Shown: in pieces, positions 44,544 to 56,465 of the stretch
How the letters are laid out: every line of letters starts with the position of its first letter
How positions within the stretch are numbered: the stretch's first letter is position 1
Assembly: GCF_014529535.1 (NCBI RefSeq)
Contig: NW_023503423.1
Coordinates: forward strand, 5,132,473-5,196,472
Length of the DNA stretch: 64,000 nt
Source: Bradysia coprophila
Taxonomy: Eukaryota > Arthropoda > Insecta > Diptera > Sciaridae
Direction of reading: 5' to 3'
Program-made: the position numbers and the translations under genes
Notes under the pieces: model-generated
Told to the model about the DNA's origin: nothing
The model's database searches: none
The model's input: the letters and a program-made list of their open reading frames with translations, nothing else

Positions 44544-44668
44544 TAAGGCTGCGAGCGCACTTACGCCGTTTAGCACTCCGTTTACGAGTGAACAATGGAA
44601 GCTCCTCCCACTTTCCATTGTTAAAACGTAAACGGAGAGCTAAACGGTGTAAGTGCGCTCGCAGCTTA
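44544..44668. mobile_element. 125-bp hairpin MITE
   Basis: Ends AAGGCTGCGAGCGCACTTAC and GTAAGTGCGCTCGCAGCTT, continuing GCCGTTTAGC / GCTAAACGG and CCGTTTACG / CGTAAACGG. The paired arms are more GC-rich than the flanks. Confidence 0.8.
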
Positions 44669-46546
44669 AGCATAAGTTGAATATTAGTGGACAAAAGAAC
44701 CTGTGTTGGTATCACTAATACTAAGAGCTTATTGCATGTCAATTGTCAATTGTATTAGACGATGGTGTAGCGTTGCGCGGTAGTACTCTCCGTCATAAAT
44801 GCCTTTTCAGTCACCCTTATGGACAAGATTCAGCAGTTTTGTCTGTTTGAGTGGACCAGCTGAAGCAAATTCATGACTAAATTTCACTGACATCTCCTGT
44901 ACTGAAACCATTTCGATTACATTTCTAATACGTAAGTGTCTAAGAAAACATATGATGCATCCACTAAGATTAGATCTCTGAATTAAACTCGGTGACGACA
45001 TTTATAAAACTAAGCTTGAGCTCATTCCTATCACAAATCTTAACGTCTAAAACTGAAGACATGTTGAATTTGGTATGCTTCGTTTGAAAGTTGAGATGCG
45101 TAAAAATCATCAATGAAAATACAATTCGTGACTGGTGAGTTTTATTAAACATTTTATTTCAATCAATTGAATCGATTTTCAGTGTGAATAAACTCTGACG
45201 TTATGTAAGTCAACCATCTGAAACTGAGGTACACCTGATTTGAGGATGTGTGTGGAGAAATGGTTATTTTTGAATGCTTCACTTGTACCACTTTCTTAAA
45301 ACAAGATTCCTTTTTTTTGCTTCTTTCTATGAATGTTACATGGCTAATTACACGAAAATAAATCTTTTCGAATTGGATCCATTTACAATTACTTATGCTA
45401 ATTCCCGAAATAATAATTATCCGGTTACAGATGCTATGCAATTTGTATCGTAATAAAAATGCATAAATTACTATTTAACCGAACGGTTTGAGAATATTCG
45501 ACTTGAAAATAATATCCGACTCATTATACGATTGAGATTTTAAAAAAAAATTAATGCAAACTCATCTTTACGACGAACACTTTCATTATACAAATTGTAC
45601 GCTTTGGTGATTATAAATATACTAAGTAAAGACACAAACTATCGTTTTGGGCTGACAGCAAACAATCTCCAATTCATTATCTTTGAAAATAATTAAAAAT
45701 TTTCAATTCCCGTCTACTCATCATTTGATGAAACATTTTTTGGTAAGATTTGAATTCGGATATTCACTGTATCAGCAAGTTCACTAAATCTAAGTAAGCA
45801 AATCATGAACATTCACTCAGTTTCCCTATAATTCACAATAATTCCAAGTCTACAGTTCACTGGAAAAACTGATGTTTGCTTAAGTGGAATCTGTCGACGC
45901 AATAGGTTTGTTCTACCGCACTGCAAAAACGATTTTCGACAAGCCGAAAACAAAAAAGATCATCCACTGAGCCATAGCCCCAACGCTCTTCAACAAAATT
46001 TTTGTTGATTATGTCTCCATGGACGACAGGTGAAATAACCTTGGACCAGACCTATCGTAAATATCATCGGAAAGATTACAAACCTTGACTGTTAGGCTCT
46101 GGGATACAATTTAGTATGAAGCACAAAATTCGTTAGATATGTAGGGAAGAAAAGGTCTCACAGAGGTTACATTATCTGACTTTACTAAATATTAATTGAA
46201 GCTCCCTAATAGTCGCTCTATCTAAAACATAGTAAGTCTTTAGGTACATAACGGTAAAACCTTTTACGTGTTACGGCATGTTTCATTTTCATTTACATTG
46301 CCTAATCACGTAATCTCCCCTTCGGGTCGGGCTGTAACACCCCACTTATCAAATACACAACTTGGAACCTTGGAAGTAATATACTATTACTCACTGAGTC
46401 CTGGAAAATGAGTCATTGTTTTTGCCTTGTTTGGTTGCATCCCTGGCCTTCGGCTAGCGCTGCAAACGCCACATCTGACAAAATAAAAAGTTCTAAACAA
46501 TTACATAATCTACTATTGTTTGACGTATATTCTACAAAATCTATTA
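44669..46546. other. Intergenic with a solo Tc1-like end
   Basis: At about 44850-44899 AGTGGACCAGCTGAAGCAAA...ATTTCACTGACATCTCCTG, followed by TA, is a right end of the Tc1-like family without a clear partner. The rest is AT-rich without a supported gene. Confidence 0.5.
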
Positions 46547-46854
46547 CAGTGGCGGACTTTCAATTTTGTGCACTATTTTCATTCAGCTGTTCGACCAGCT
46601 GGTCCATGTAAACAAAAAAAATAATTTTATAATCAGGAGTAGATAAAAATGGCAACAGAGGTTTGTTTATTATCGCCAACAATACAACTAAATAGAGGGC
46701 TCATATGAGTCGAATGTATCGAACATTTGTTTCAATCCGAATTTGGTACATAAATTTTATAATGTAAATCTTCAGATTGTTTAGAGACTAAAACCATTTT
46801 AGACGTAGTCTTATTAAAATAATTTAAATGCTGAGACTGTTGTATAAAACGAGC

Positions 46855-49174
46855 CATCAGAACAGTCGGAGCGTCTGCTGCGACTGAGCCCCGTACAAAC
46901 CCGTATATCTATTGCGTACGTGACCCTAGTGCGTCTGTCACCCTACTTTGACCGTAGACCTATTGCACCCGTAAACGTAGTTGAAGTCAAATTATTATGA
47001 AATGTGTACATCTTAGAAATTGCGCATAGCGCAATTACGAAGCCCCGTACGACGTTCCTTTCAAATAAAACAAAAATTTCAAATAGCCCTAAAATTTAAA
47101 TTTATTTAGTATAAATACACATAGGGCCTCGTATCGGCCTCAGTCCGATGATCCAAATTTAATTTTTTTTCAACTACATTCTATTCGGCCTTTGATTACC
47201 TTCCAAATGAAACAAAAAATACGAAAAACGGATGAAATTTGCTAGAGTTATATTCAAAATACACATAGGGCCCTAGTAGCGGCCTTAGTCCGAGGTCCCA
47301 AATTTAATTTTTTTTCAACAACATTCTATTCGGCCTTTGATTACCTTCCAAATGAAACACAAATTACGAAAAACGGATGAAATTTGCTCGAGTTATATGT
47401 AAAATACACATAGGGCCCTAGTAACGGCCTTAGTCCAAGGACCCAAATTTAATTTTTTTTTCAACAACATTCTATTCGGCCTTTGATTACCTTCCAAATG
47501 ACACAAAAATTACGAAAAACGGATGAAATTTACTCGAGTTGTATGTAAAATACGCATAGGGCCCTAGTAGTGGCCTTAGTCCAAGGACCCAAATTTAATT
47601 TTTTTTTCAACAACATTCTATTCGGCCTTTGATTACCTTCCAAATGAAACACAAATTACGAAAAACGGATGAAATTTGCTCGAGTTATATGTAAAATACA
47701 CATAGGGCCCTAGTAACGGCCTTAGTCCAAGGACCCAAATTTAATTTTTTTTTCAACAACATTCTATTCGGTGTTCGATTATCTTTCAAATGAAACAAAA
47801 ATTACGAAAAACGGATGAAATTTACTCGAGTTGTATGTAAAATACGCATAGGGCCCTAGTAGCGGCCTCAGTCCGAGGACCCAATTTTTTTTTTTCAACA
47901 ACATTCTATTCGGTGTTCGATTATCTTTCAAATGAAACAAAAATTACGAAAAACGGATGAAATTTACTCGAGTTGTATGTAAAATACGCATAGGGCCCTA
48001 GTAGCGGCCTTAGTCCGAGGACCCAAATTTAATTTTTTTTTCAACAACATTCTATTCGGCCTTTGATTACCTTCCAAATGACACAAAAATTACGAAAAAC
48101 GGATGAAATTTACTCGAGTTGTATGTAAAATACGCATAGGGCCCTAGTAGTGGCCTTAGTCCAAGGACCCAAATTTAATTTTTTTTTCAACAACATTCTA
48201 TTCGGCCTTTGATTACCTTCCAAATGAAACACAAATTACGAAAAACGGATGAAATTTGCTCGAGTTATATGTAAAATACACATAGGGCCCTAGTAACGGC
48301 CTTAGTCCAAGGACCCAAATTTAATTTTTTTTTCAACAACATTCTATTCGGTGTTCGATTATCTTTCAAATGAAACAAAAATTACGAAAAACGGATGAAA
48401 TTTACTCGAGTTGTATGTAAAATACGCATAGGGCCCTAGTAGCGGCCTCAGTCCGAGGACCCAAATTTTTTTTTTCAACAACATTCTATTCGGTGGTCGA
48501 TTATCTTTCAAATAAAACAAAAATTACGAAAAACGGATGAAATTTACTCGAGTTGTATGTAAAATACGCATAGGGCCCTAGTAGTGGCCTTAGTCCAAGG
48601 ACCCAAATTTAATTTTTTTTCAACAACTTTCTATTCGGCGTTCGATTACCTTCCAAATGAAACAAAAATTACGAAAAACGGATTAAATTTACTCGAGTTC
48701 TATGTAAAATACACATAGGGCCCTAGTAGCTTTTCACTTCTAAAGCCCCAACTCACGGTCCACTCACCCGATTTAAAAAAAAAAAAATCCTGGATTGGTA
48801 TTGACAATACCTATCATTTGCCGTGTCATTTACATTTCCATCGTTTATTTTGCCATAAATATCACCAAAAGACCTTAAATCACTTAGGTGGCCCTAACTC
48901 ACGAAGGGCCGACCCGAATATGCCCATCTTCGAACTTAGCCTCACTATTTTGACTATCTTTCAGGGAAAAAAAAATTTTGAAATCGGATTTGATTTACTC
49001 AAGATATCGACGTGACGGACAGACGGACAGACGGACAGACGGCCCAAATTTTTATTGCGGATTCGTCATCTATGAACATAGGCAAACACTTTGCCCTTAC
49101 CGTCTGCTTCGAATTCCATCAATTACACACGGCATCGTAATCCTATAAGCCCCTTCGTACTTCGTACGGGGCTA
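46855..49174 (-). mobile_element. GTCY-bearing element with tandem repeats, copy 2
   Basis: Inverted relative of 30951-32445. From right to left: TTAGCCCCGTACGAAGTACG (about 49173-49154), the block read on + as AAACACTTTGCCCTTACCGTCTGC, a GACGGACAGACGGACAGACG core (49015-49040), then a long tandem array, and at the far end TTCGTAATTGCGCTATGCGCAATTTC (47050-47020) and CGACTGTTCTGATGG (about 46872-46858). Copy 1 and copy 2 share every block but differ in repeat number and are well diverged. Confidence 0.78.
47110..48730 (-). repeat. About 145-bp tandem array, roughly 12 units with higher order
   Basis: CATAGGGCCCTAGTAG recurs at about 47270, 47413, 47557, 47701, 47848, 47991, 48137, 48281, 48428, 48571 and 48714. 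Two unit types alternate: CGGCCTTTGATTACCTTCC (F) and CGGTGTTCGATTATCTTTC (G). The order F F G G from about 47470 is repeated from about 48055, a higher-order repeat of about 585 bp with near-identical copies. Confidence 0.88.
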
Positions 49175-49439
49175 AAAATCTACGAGTAGGTGAATTCCAA
49201 ACTTCAAAAACTTTCTGTTTAAATCTGTGTTATGAAACAAATGCTCTCCAAAACTTTTGACCACCACGAGTTGTTTAATCATCGGATTCAAAGGAAAAGT
49301 AAGAACCAATGAGAAGCTCGATGACATGAATGCCATGGACGCAAAGAGACTAGAAGGTAGATTCAAATAAAAAAATGAAAGCTATTCATATAACACTTTA
49401 TAAAGTTCAATAAATTAAAAAATGTTTTCCGAGCAAAAT

Positions 49440-49745
49440 ATGTTTTACAAACAAAATATGTTATACATGTGAAACATGTTTTCCATGCGAAACATATTTT
49501 TCATACGAAACGTACTTTCCATTCGAAATATGTCTTCCATGCGAAACGTGTTTTCCATGCAAAACGCGTTTTCCATACGAAACATGTTTTCCATTCGAAA
49601 CATGTTTCCCTTGCAAAACATATTTTCCATTCGAAACATGTTTCCCATGCGAAACATATTTTCCATTCGAAACATGTTTCCCATTTGCAACATGTTTATC
49701 ATTCGAAACATGTTTTCCATACGAAATATGTTTTCCATGCAAAAC
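49440..49745. repeat. 18-bp minisatellite, about 17 units
   Basis: Consensus CGAAACATGTTTTCCATG. Because the period is a multiple of three and lacks stop codons, two frames on each strand stay open (93-105 residues, e.g. repeating MFRMEN). Composition, lack of promoter or start context and location in a transposon argue against coding. Confidence 0.9.
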
Positions 49746-50096
49746 AATATCTTTTCATAGAAAATTTTTATTTTTTTTTAATTTAAATTTTCAAATTCGA
49801 CGTTTTTTTTAAGTAGCCGTTCTATCGACGTTACTTTCTACTCTTTTACATCCATGGCATGAAATGTCAACCGACGCATACATTTGCATCAAAAAACAAC
49901 GAATACACTCTCTTCAGTTTTATTGTTAGCGATAATAAACAAACCACTGTTGCCATTTTCATCTAACTCCTGATTGTAAAATTAACTGAGTTTGTTTGTT
50001 TACATGGACCAGCTGGTCAAACAGCTGAATTAAAATAGTGCACAAATTGAAAGTCGCCACCTGGCCAAAAAATGAAGATTCCGTCCACTAAAATTC

Positions 50097-50216
50097 CAGA
50101 GCACAGAGTGTTCACATTCTGTTTACAAAAGAAATTCAGGTGTACAGAGTGTTCACATTCTGTACACGGAAAAAGTCAGGTGTACAGAGTGTTCACATTC
50201 TGTGTACACAACTCAA
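50097..50216 (+). repeat. 40-bp tandem repeat, three units
   Basis: ACAGAGTGTTCACATTCTGT occurs three times at 40-bp spacing with CAGGTGTACAGAGTG linkers. Shorter CAGTTTG/TGTGAAC-like echoes follow to about 50330. Located near the right end of the large TA-flanked element. Confidence 0.85.
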
Positions 50217-50396
50217 AATGTGCACAGAAACCAAGAACATGTGAATAAATGATACACAGTTCGAGTACAGATGTGAACTATTTTGAGCACGAACTGTGAA
50301 TTTTTCACAGTTTGTTAATATTTTGTGAACAGAAGTCGATTCTAATTTATCGTTTTACCCGAAGGGTCGGCCACTGTAGTTTCAATAATTTTAACA

Positions 50397-50460
50397 TATA
50401 AGACTACACTAGTTAGAAGTTCTGACTCAGAACTCGTCGTTGTCTATAGCAGATGATAAG
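50397..50460 (+). promoter_or_regulatory. Promoter-like block resembling 41307 and 60439
   Basis: TATAAG at 50397-50402 and ACTCAGAACTCG with TCAG at 50427 are 30 bp apart. They are followed by CGTCGTTGTCTATAGCAGATGATAAG, close to the sequence at the same relative position at 41350 and 60485. No coding exon is recognised after it. Confidence 0.35.
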
Positions 50461-51876
50461 ACCGTATCTTTTGAGCGTCGTTGTTTGCGCAGCGCTCTCA
50501 TAACTGAAGTTTAACGATATTTTCTCTTGCAATCTTGTTATTTCTCGGATCCGGCATAATAATAAGAAGAAAAAAGTCACCTCCTCATGAAGAATATAAT
50601 CAATCACAGCAGCAAATATTCATTAATTACAGTTGATTAACCAGCTAAAATATCACAGAAAATAAAACTAAAAATAAAAATTTTGTTCAACCATTTTTTG
50701 TACGAATATTATTTTGTTATGCTGCATTGTACTCGCATAATGAAAATTGTACTTATTACGATCCACTTTAATTGACTTTTACTTTTAATAAAAAATAATG
50801 AACTTCTCTTAAACAGCGTGCCTCTTTCGGATGCTAATACAGTGACTGTTTGTGTTGTTAGCTAACTTCTTCACAATGTTTTTGTTCCTCCTTCTGCCAT
50901 TTCATTCAACTATCTCACATGTCCGTGTTACTGAAACTCTCTTTTTATATATGTAACAAAACAATTATTTTGCCCATACTTAACTTCAACATTCGGACAA
51001 TGTTATTAATCAAAAATTTTTATTTTTGTTCGACCAATAAAAAGCTAATGCTTCATTATTGTTTTAAAACGTACAGTTCAATTATGGGTTACCTCGGTTG
51101 ACTGGATGTTAACTGAAGCTTTTATACGGTTATTTATTCGATGAACTTTGTCTTTCTTAATTGCAAATCATTTCGTTAATCTATACTTAAACGTAGGTTT
51201 TAAGAGTTAATAATATAAATAGATGATTTCGCCGGACACTGGGTGGGACAAACCAATCGATTTTTGGTTGACGAACCGAAGATTTTGATATTCTATGTTC
51301 TACAAAAGTGGAAAGAGATCAAAAGGAAAGTAGTAGATTAGGTTTCTTTCAAAGTGTTCAGCATACCATGCTGGGTAGCCTAGCACAATTTTTATCTTTT
51401 GGAAACAGCTAATCTTAGGCAGGGAGCTGCGGGAATAGACAATTTTAGATTTATCGGATTTTTCAGTCAATTAAGTGCTTCCAAGTCCATGATAATTTGG
51501 CGAAAAATTTGAATTAGCCATGGCGTATTCAAATTTTGCGCCAAAATATCATTGACTGGAAACCGAAGGGGAAACTACGCGGGCAAATACTGGGACATGT
51601 GCTATTTGCTATTGATGACCCAGACCAATAGAAGGAAATAGTGCTTCAATAGAAGTAAATACTTCGCCAATGTAAGTATGTGGGACAGAGTATGCTCGCG
51701 TAGTTTCACCCTCGCTGGAAATACTTAATTCACTGGGAACATCACTATGACTTTTATAACTGTCAAATGTGTTTTTTTTAGAATGAACCCACTGTAATAC
51801 ACAAAATTCAAATTTCATCGCTTCGAAAGTATCCTATTCCAGCCAATAAAAAAAGAAAGGAGCGATTGAGTCACGA
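50461..51876. other. Intergenic, no gene seen
   Basis: AT-rich; small frames (50413-50607 reverse, 50919-51101 forward, 51609-51818 reverse) have no recognisable features. Confidence 0.5.
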
Positions 51877-51896
51877 GATATTCAGATCAATTGGAA

Positions 51897-54747
51897 GGCT
51901 TGGTGTCGAAATAACTAATTTTAAATAACTAATTACCAAATTAACTAATACTTAAATAACTAATACGTCAATAACTAATAAGCAAATAACTAAAACTAAA
52001 AAAACGAATGACCAAAATAATTAGTAGAGTAATTAACTAGCAAAATTATTTTATGAGATGAATTAGTTTGAAATACGGGGCTCCGCCCCCAAACCCCCGC
52101 GCCTGCGGCGAGCTTTCGTTTACCGCCTTGCAGACGTTCATGTAGCGTAATTAACTAGCACAATTATTTTATGAGATGAATTAGTTTAAAATACGGGGGC
52201 TCCGCCCCCAAACCCCCGCGCCTGCGGCGAGCTTTCGTTTACCGCCTTGCAGACGTTCATGGGGCTCTGCCCCAAACCCCGTTCCACCCCTTAAACCTCG
52301 CAAGGGGGGATACTCCCCCCTTGACCCCCCTATGCAGGGGCTGCCGCCCCTTGACCCCGCTTTTTTTTTTTTATATTTTTTCAACTTTCAAGATCTAGCA
52401 CCTTCTAGTTTTACGTACTTACGAAATTACAGTTATAAAACCTAAATTTAAACTGCCTTACAGCAGGCGGCCTTACGGCAAACTTCGATCTTCTTACTAA
52501 ATTATGTTAACTAGTCAATGGAAACAAAAACAATACATTTCAAATATTTATTAAAGTGTGAAACAAGCACTAAATTTAGTCCTTACATCGAAACGCCCGA
52601 AAAAAGCAAAGTATGACTAACATCATTATCAAATAGAAAATATCCAATTTTCAATTTCCACTTCTAAACGACCAACAAAATTCATGAAAAGACTTAAAAA
52701 CTATAAATTACTTCATTATCACAAAAAAAATTAAATATTTTAAAATTCCACATCCAATTAATTGAAAGCACTTACAATATTGCTAGATGTGCATCACTTC
52801 TTAGTAGATGGATACGAAATTGCGCTGCTAATTCCGAATAAATAATCTTTTATGTCGAAAGTAGCATCATCAATTTTATACATTTTTACCACTGCGACCA
52901 ATCGCTCACCGAGTTCTATTTGTTTCTTACTTTGTTTATTGTCTGTTGGTATGCCAGACATCATCTTAGCAATTAAAATCTCTGCGGCATCTTGCTCCTT
53001 TTTAATGCCTTCAATAAAATTATAAATACAAGGATGATGCACACCGAACAATATCGTAATGGCATTATGCCAAGCCTCAACTGCGTTATTGGTTCTTGGG
53101 AAGAAAGCAAGAGTTTGGTGGTAAACATTCCACAAATCAATTGAAAATAGGGGCTCAACAAATCTATTACGCGCGAAGTGGCCGATCCAAGTTTTTTCAA
53201 AGTATGACAACAAATTTTGTACTCCAACATCAACAGCTGATTTACCGCTTAACTTCGCTTTAAAAAAATCTAATCCTTTCAATTCTTCATATCGTTTAAC
53301 CACTTCTTCGGGTGGAACGAATGCTAATGCAGCTAAGCATCTCATGTATTGGGCAAAATTCTCATCTTCACCGTAAATACTTTGTAGACCTTGTGCTTGT
53401 ATATGGCGGTATATGCACTGGCACATATGAAAAAAACATCCGTAGACCTCCACTCCAGGAAATGTTTGTTGAATGGCTTTCATGGCAGCCTGTTCAAAGT
53501 CTACCATAACGGTTTTCGGTTTCAGTCTTGGTTGTAATTCCTTAAGTTTGCGAAAGATTTCAGCGTAGTTGAAGAAATCCTTACCACTAGCCAAGACGTA
53601 CACGCACGGAACATAAGTTTTATTTCGTCTGCCTAATTATCAATCACACAGATAGATACAGAAAAATGGCCTCAATTTTTTAACGTTTCTAGTTCTTACC
53701 ATGAATCGTATACAATTGTTTGAATATTGTTGGAACCACATCGAACGTACCATCCATGTACCATTCATCGCAATATGATAAGAACGAAAGATTTGTATTT
53801 GTTGAGAATATGACTATTCGCTTCGTATCCGATTGATTGTCGTACAAAACAAAAAGATCGCCCTTCAAGGTCAATGCATTGTCTCCATCAATTACTAATT
53901 CAGCCAATGTTTTCGGATTTTTCGGATGAACTCCCGTTTTGTTACGAATCCTGCGTATACCACGTGTCATATTGATATTACTGGGCAGCTCTACCGAGGA
54001 CACTCTGCCAATCGAACATGTGATGTTGCGTAGAATTTTTCTTGGTGGTTCAGTTGTGGAAAGTGCTCGATTGCGAATATTTTCAAGTACTTTTCGAACA
54101 TTTCCTTTACGAACATCAGGTGCGTGCGAGTGATCGAGAACTTTTTTCACATTGATACCGACACTATTCATGCGCCCAGGACAGCGAGTCATGGAATATC
54201 TTTTGATAAAAATAACAAAAGAGTTCAAATCGTTAAAAATGGCTTTTGATGTGAAAATATTTCTAATTTAATTACTGTGTACATCTCCAGTATTGGGTCT
54301 CAGTAGATTTCCCGTTTTTAGTGTATTCATATCCTTTGTGGAGAGCAACCTCACCACCTTTTTGATTACGCACAATTTCTAACGTAGACATTATCACACT
54401 TTAAAATAAATGACACAGTTTTTGTTCTTCAATGCGCGATGATAATTGTAATACTAACAGCAACAATAGTCGTAACAATGTTGGGAGAGTTTTTTTTTTT
54501 CATACAAAAGAACATTTGCTTATTCCGGTGCAGTGTTCACATTTTACCGAAAAATAAAAACCAGTGAGATGATAAAATCGAGTACTTTCTCTAATCAACA
54601 TTTTAGATATTTTGGTATTAGTTTTTTCTAGCTTAGTTTATTTGACCATTAGTCATTTAGTCCAGTAGTTATTTTTGTAGTTAGTTTTTTTGGTGTTATT
54701 TATTTTGGCAGTTAGTTATTTAAAATTAGTTATTTCGACCGATTGCC
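51897..54747 (-). mobile_element. FLYWCH-MULE transposon, apparently complete copy
   Basis: 2851 bp with ends GGCTTGGTGTCGAAATAAC / GTTATTTCGACCGATTGCC and dense AATAACTAAT-type subterminal repeats. It holds one reverse-strand, three-exon transposase gene and a GC-rich palindromic cluster (about 52029-52361). It is flanked by a 20-bp direct repeat (51877-51896 and 54748-54767) beginning GATATTCAGATC. Its sequence outside one 597-bp internal segment is almost identical to the copy at 8618, which indicates recent activity. Confidence 0.93.
52794..54391 (-). CDS. FLYWCH/MULE-type DDE transposase, 484 residues
   Basis: Reverse-strand exons 54391-54276, 54199-53700 and 53632-52794 join in frame (GT...AG introns) to 484 codons plus stop. 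Residues 1-65 form a FLYWCH zinc finger: HKGYEYTKNGK, YWRC (exon 1), then RCPGRMNS and HSHAPD (exon 2) supply the two Cys and two His. The catalytic triad typical of MULE transposases is present: D188 in WYMDGTFD, D250 in MVDFEQA, E391 in NNAVEAWHN, with the GCFFHMCQ motif after the second Asp. It should cut and paste the element via its terminal repeats and could also mobilise the deleted copy at 8618. No frameshift or stop is visible; introns must be removed for function. FLYWCH plus MULE is a known pairing in animal transposons. Confidence 0.9.
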
Positions 54748-54767
54748 GATATTCAGATCAATTGGAA

Positions 54768-55728
54768 AACAAGAGATGAATGCATTAGATTGTGTCTTGG
54801 AAAATGGTAATTAAATCAAGTCAAGTCCACCATAGACTGGACGGAAATTTTAATGACTGAAAAGTACACGAACTGATCACACATATTTAATCGAATCGAA
54901 TTTTTGTTTCGTTCCTCGTCGAACGAAAACCTTTTGCGTGCAAGATTTTATTAAAATATAATTCCACAATAATAACATAGCTAATAATTGGCTCGAAGAT
55001 TTGATAAGTGGATAAGTTGTAACTTGTAACATAAAATCGGTGAAGACGGCGAAAAAAACACTCATCTACAAAACATGGTCATAAAGCGTTAATATAGAAA
55101 GGCTATGGCATTTACGATGTGTTAATCTGACCAAAGAATGAATAATAGTCTGTGCTGGTACACGCCTTGGTAACTGATATCGTTATCTCACACAACTCAT
55201 ACATTACGATGAAATTACCTAATTAAAACAATCGAAAATATAACTTTTTCCAACAATTCTTTTTCCATGTCTATACACAGTGCAGGTATCTGTATCGTGT
55301 CTTGAGTCATGATTTTTCATGCTTCGGATATCTGACACATCAATATCTTCTCGTGTATGGCTTTTGAGTGCAGGGAAACGGTAGATGTGTATTCTCCAAA
55401 TTGGAAACGAATAAAAGTGACATAAGTCTTTTTGCTTTATTTATCGCATCAGCGAATTTGTTTCGGACGCTTCATGTGAAGTGTTTCGATTAAAGTGAAT
55501 TTTATTTGCATAAAATTTACAGTTTTATTCTGCATGCAGTAACAGATGAATTAAATTGGATTGAATATTTTATGTGCATTTTTAATGCTCAATAAAATTG
55601 GTCTGTGGTTTTCTGTGATAGTCTGTGGTAGTAACAAAATGTTTTACGGTTCGGAGAGCTCAAGGTTTCAAGCGGATTTTAGGACTCCAAAATTTAGAAA
55701 TTTTTTCCACAATTTTATCCCAACAAAA
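54768..55728. other. Gap, no gene seen
   Basis: AT-rich, with no supported frame. It separates the MULE insertion from the third composite element. Confidence 0.5.
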
Positions 55729-56216
55729 ATCTCTTCGAGAAAAGTGTGACGCAGTCTTTGAAATACAATTTCTAAAATGAATGATATCGCTAGAGTTGAC
55801 GCTTTCAGCTTCGTTACGCATAAATTAAATTTTACACCCAATTTGTTCAAACAAGCTGGCTTAGGTTTTCTCATCATCTGCCAAATAATTTTTACAAAAA
55901 AAAATTTAGACTGGAAACAACCAAAATTTTACCAAAAAAATCTGCGTCGCAAAGTGGCAGATGTTCAGGAACAGACCAGCAAGAAAATTTATCTGCCACA
56001 TGCGACGCAGATTTTTTTGGTAAAATTTTGGTTGTTTCCTAAATTTTTTTTTTTAAATTATTTGGCAGATGATGAGAAAACCTAAGCCAACTTGTTTGAA
56101 CTAATTGGGTGTAAAATTAATTTTTGCGTAACGAAGTTGAAAGCGTCAACTCTAGCGATATCATTCATTTTAGAAATTGTATTTCAAAGACTGCGTCACA
56201 CTTTTCTCGAAGAGAT
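55729..56216. repeat. Long foldback, 230-bp arms and 28-nt loop
   Basis: The left arm 55729-55962 (ATCTCTTCGAGAAAAGTGTG...GTGGCAGAT) pairs almost perfectly with the right arm 55991-56216 (ATCTGCCAC...CTTTTCTCGAAGAGAT). The loop is 28 nt. A transcript through this region would form a long double-stranded stem. Confidence 0.93.
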
Positions 56217-56254
56217 TACAGTTTACAGATTACAGGACAGTTTACAGTTTTAAT

Positions 56255-56465
56255 TCAAAAATTTTACGAAAATCGAAAATTTGACAAAATTCGAAAATTT
56301 GACAAAATTTGACAAAATTCGAATTTGAAAATTTGACGAAATTTGAGAATTTGATGAAATTTGAAAATTTGATGAAATTTGACGAAATTCGAAAATTTGA
56401 CGAAAATCGAAAATTTGACGAAATTCCAAAATCTGACGAAATTCAGAAAATTTGACGAAAGTAAT
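56255..56465. repeat. GAAAATTTGACGAAATT tract
   Basis: About 12 irregular units of GAAAATTTGACAAAATT / GAAAATTTGATGAAATT. It fills the position of the AT tract in the other composite copies. Reverse-strand open frame is an artefact. Confidence 0.88.

Larger units (their letters stand above)
46547..50376. mobile_element. Large TA-flanked inverted-repeat element
   Basis: Starts CAGTGGCGGACTTTCAATTT and ends with GTCGGCCACTG, flanked by TA (46545-46546, 50377-50378). About 46547-46680 is an inverted match to about 49920-50075: TTGTGCACTATTTT, CAGCTGTTCGACCAGCTGGT, GGCAACAG.GGTTTGTTTAT. It spans 3.8 kb only because a GTCY tandem-repeat element (46855-49174) and an 18-bp minisatellite lie inside it. 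CAGT ends with TA suggest Tc1/mariner type. No transposase. Confidence 0.68.

Noticed and set aside
49445..49786. Four open frames of about 93-105 residues
   Set aside because: Direct product of an 18-bp minisatellite without stops.
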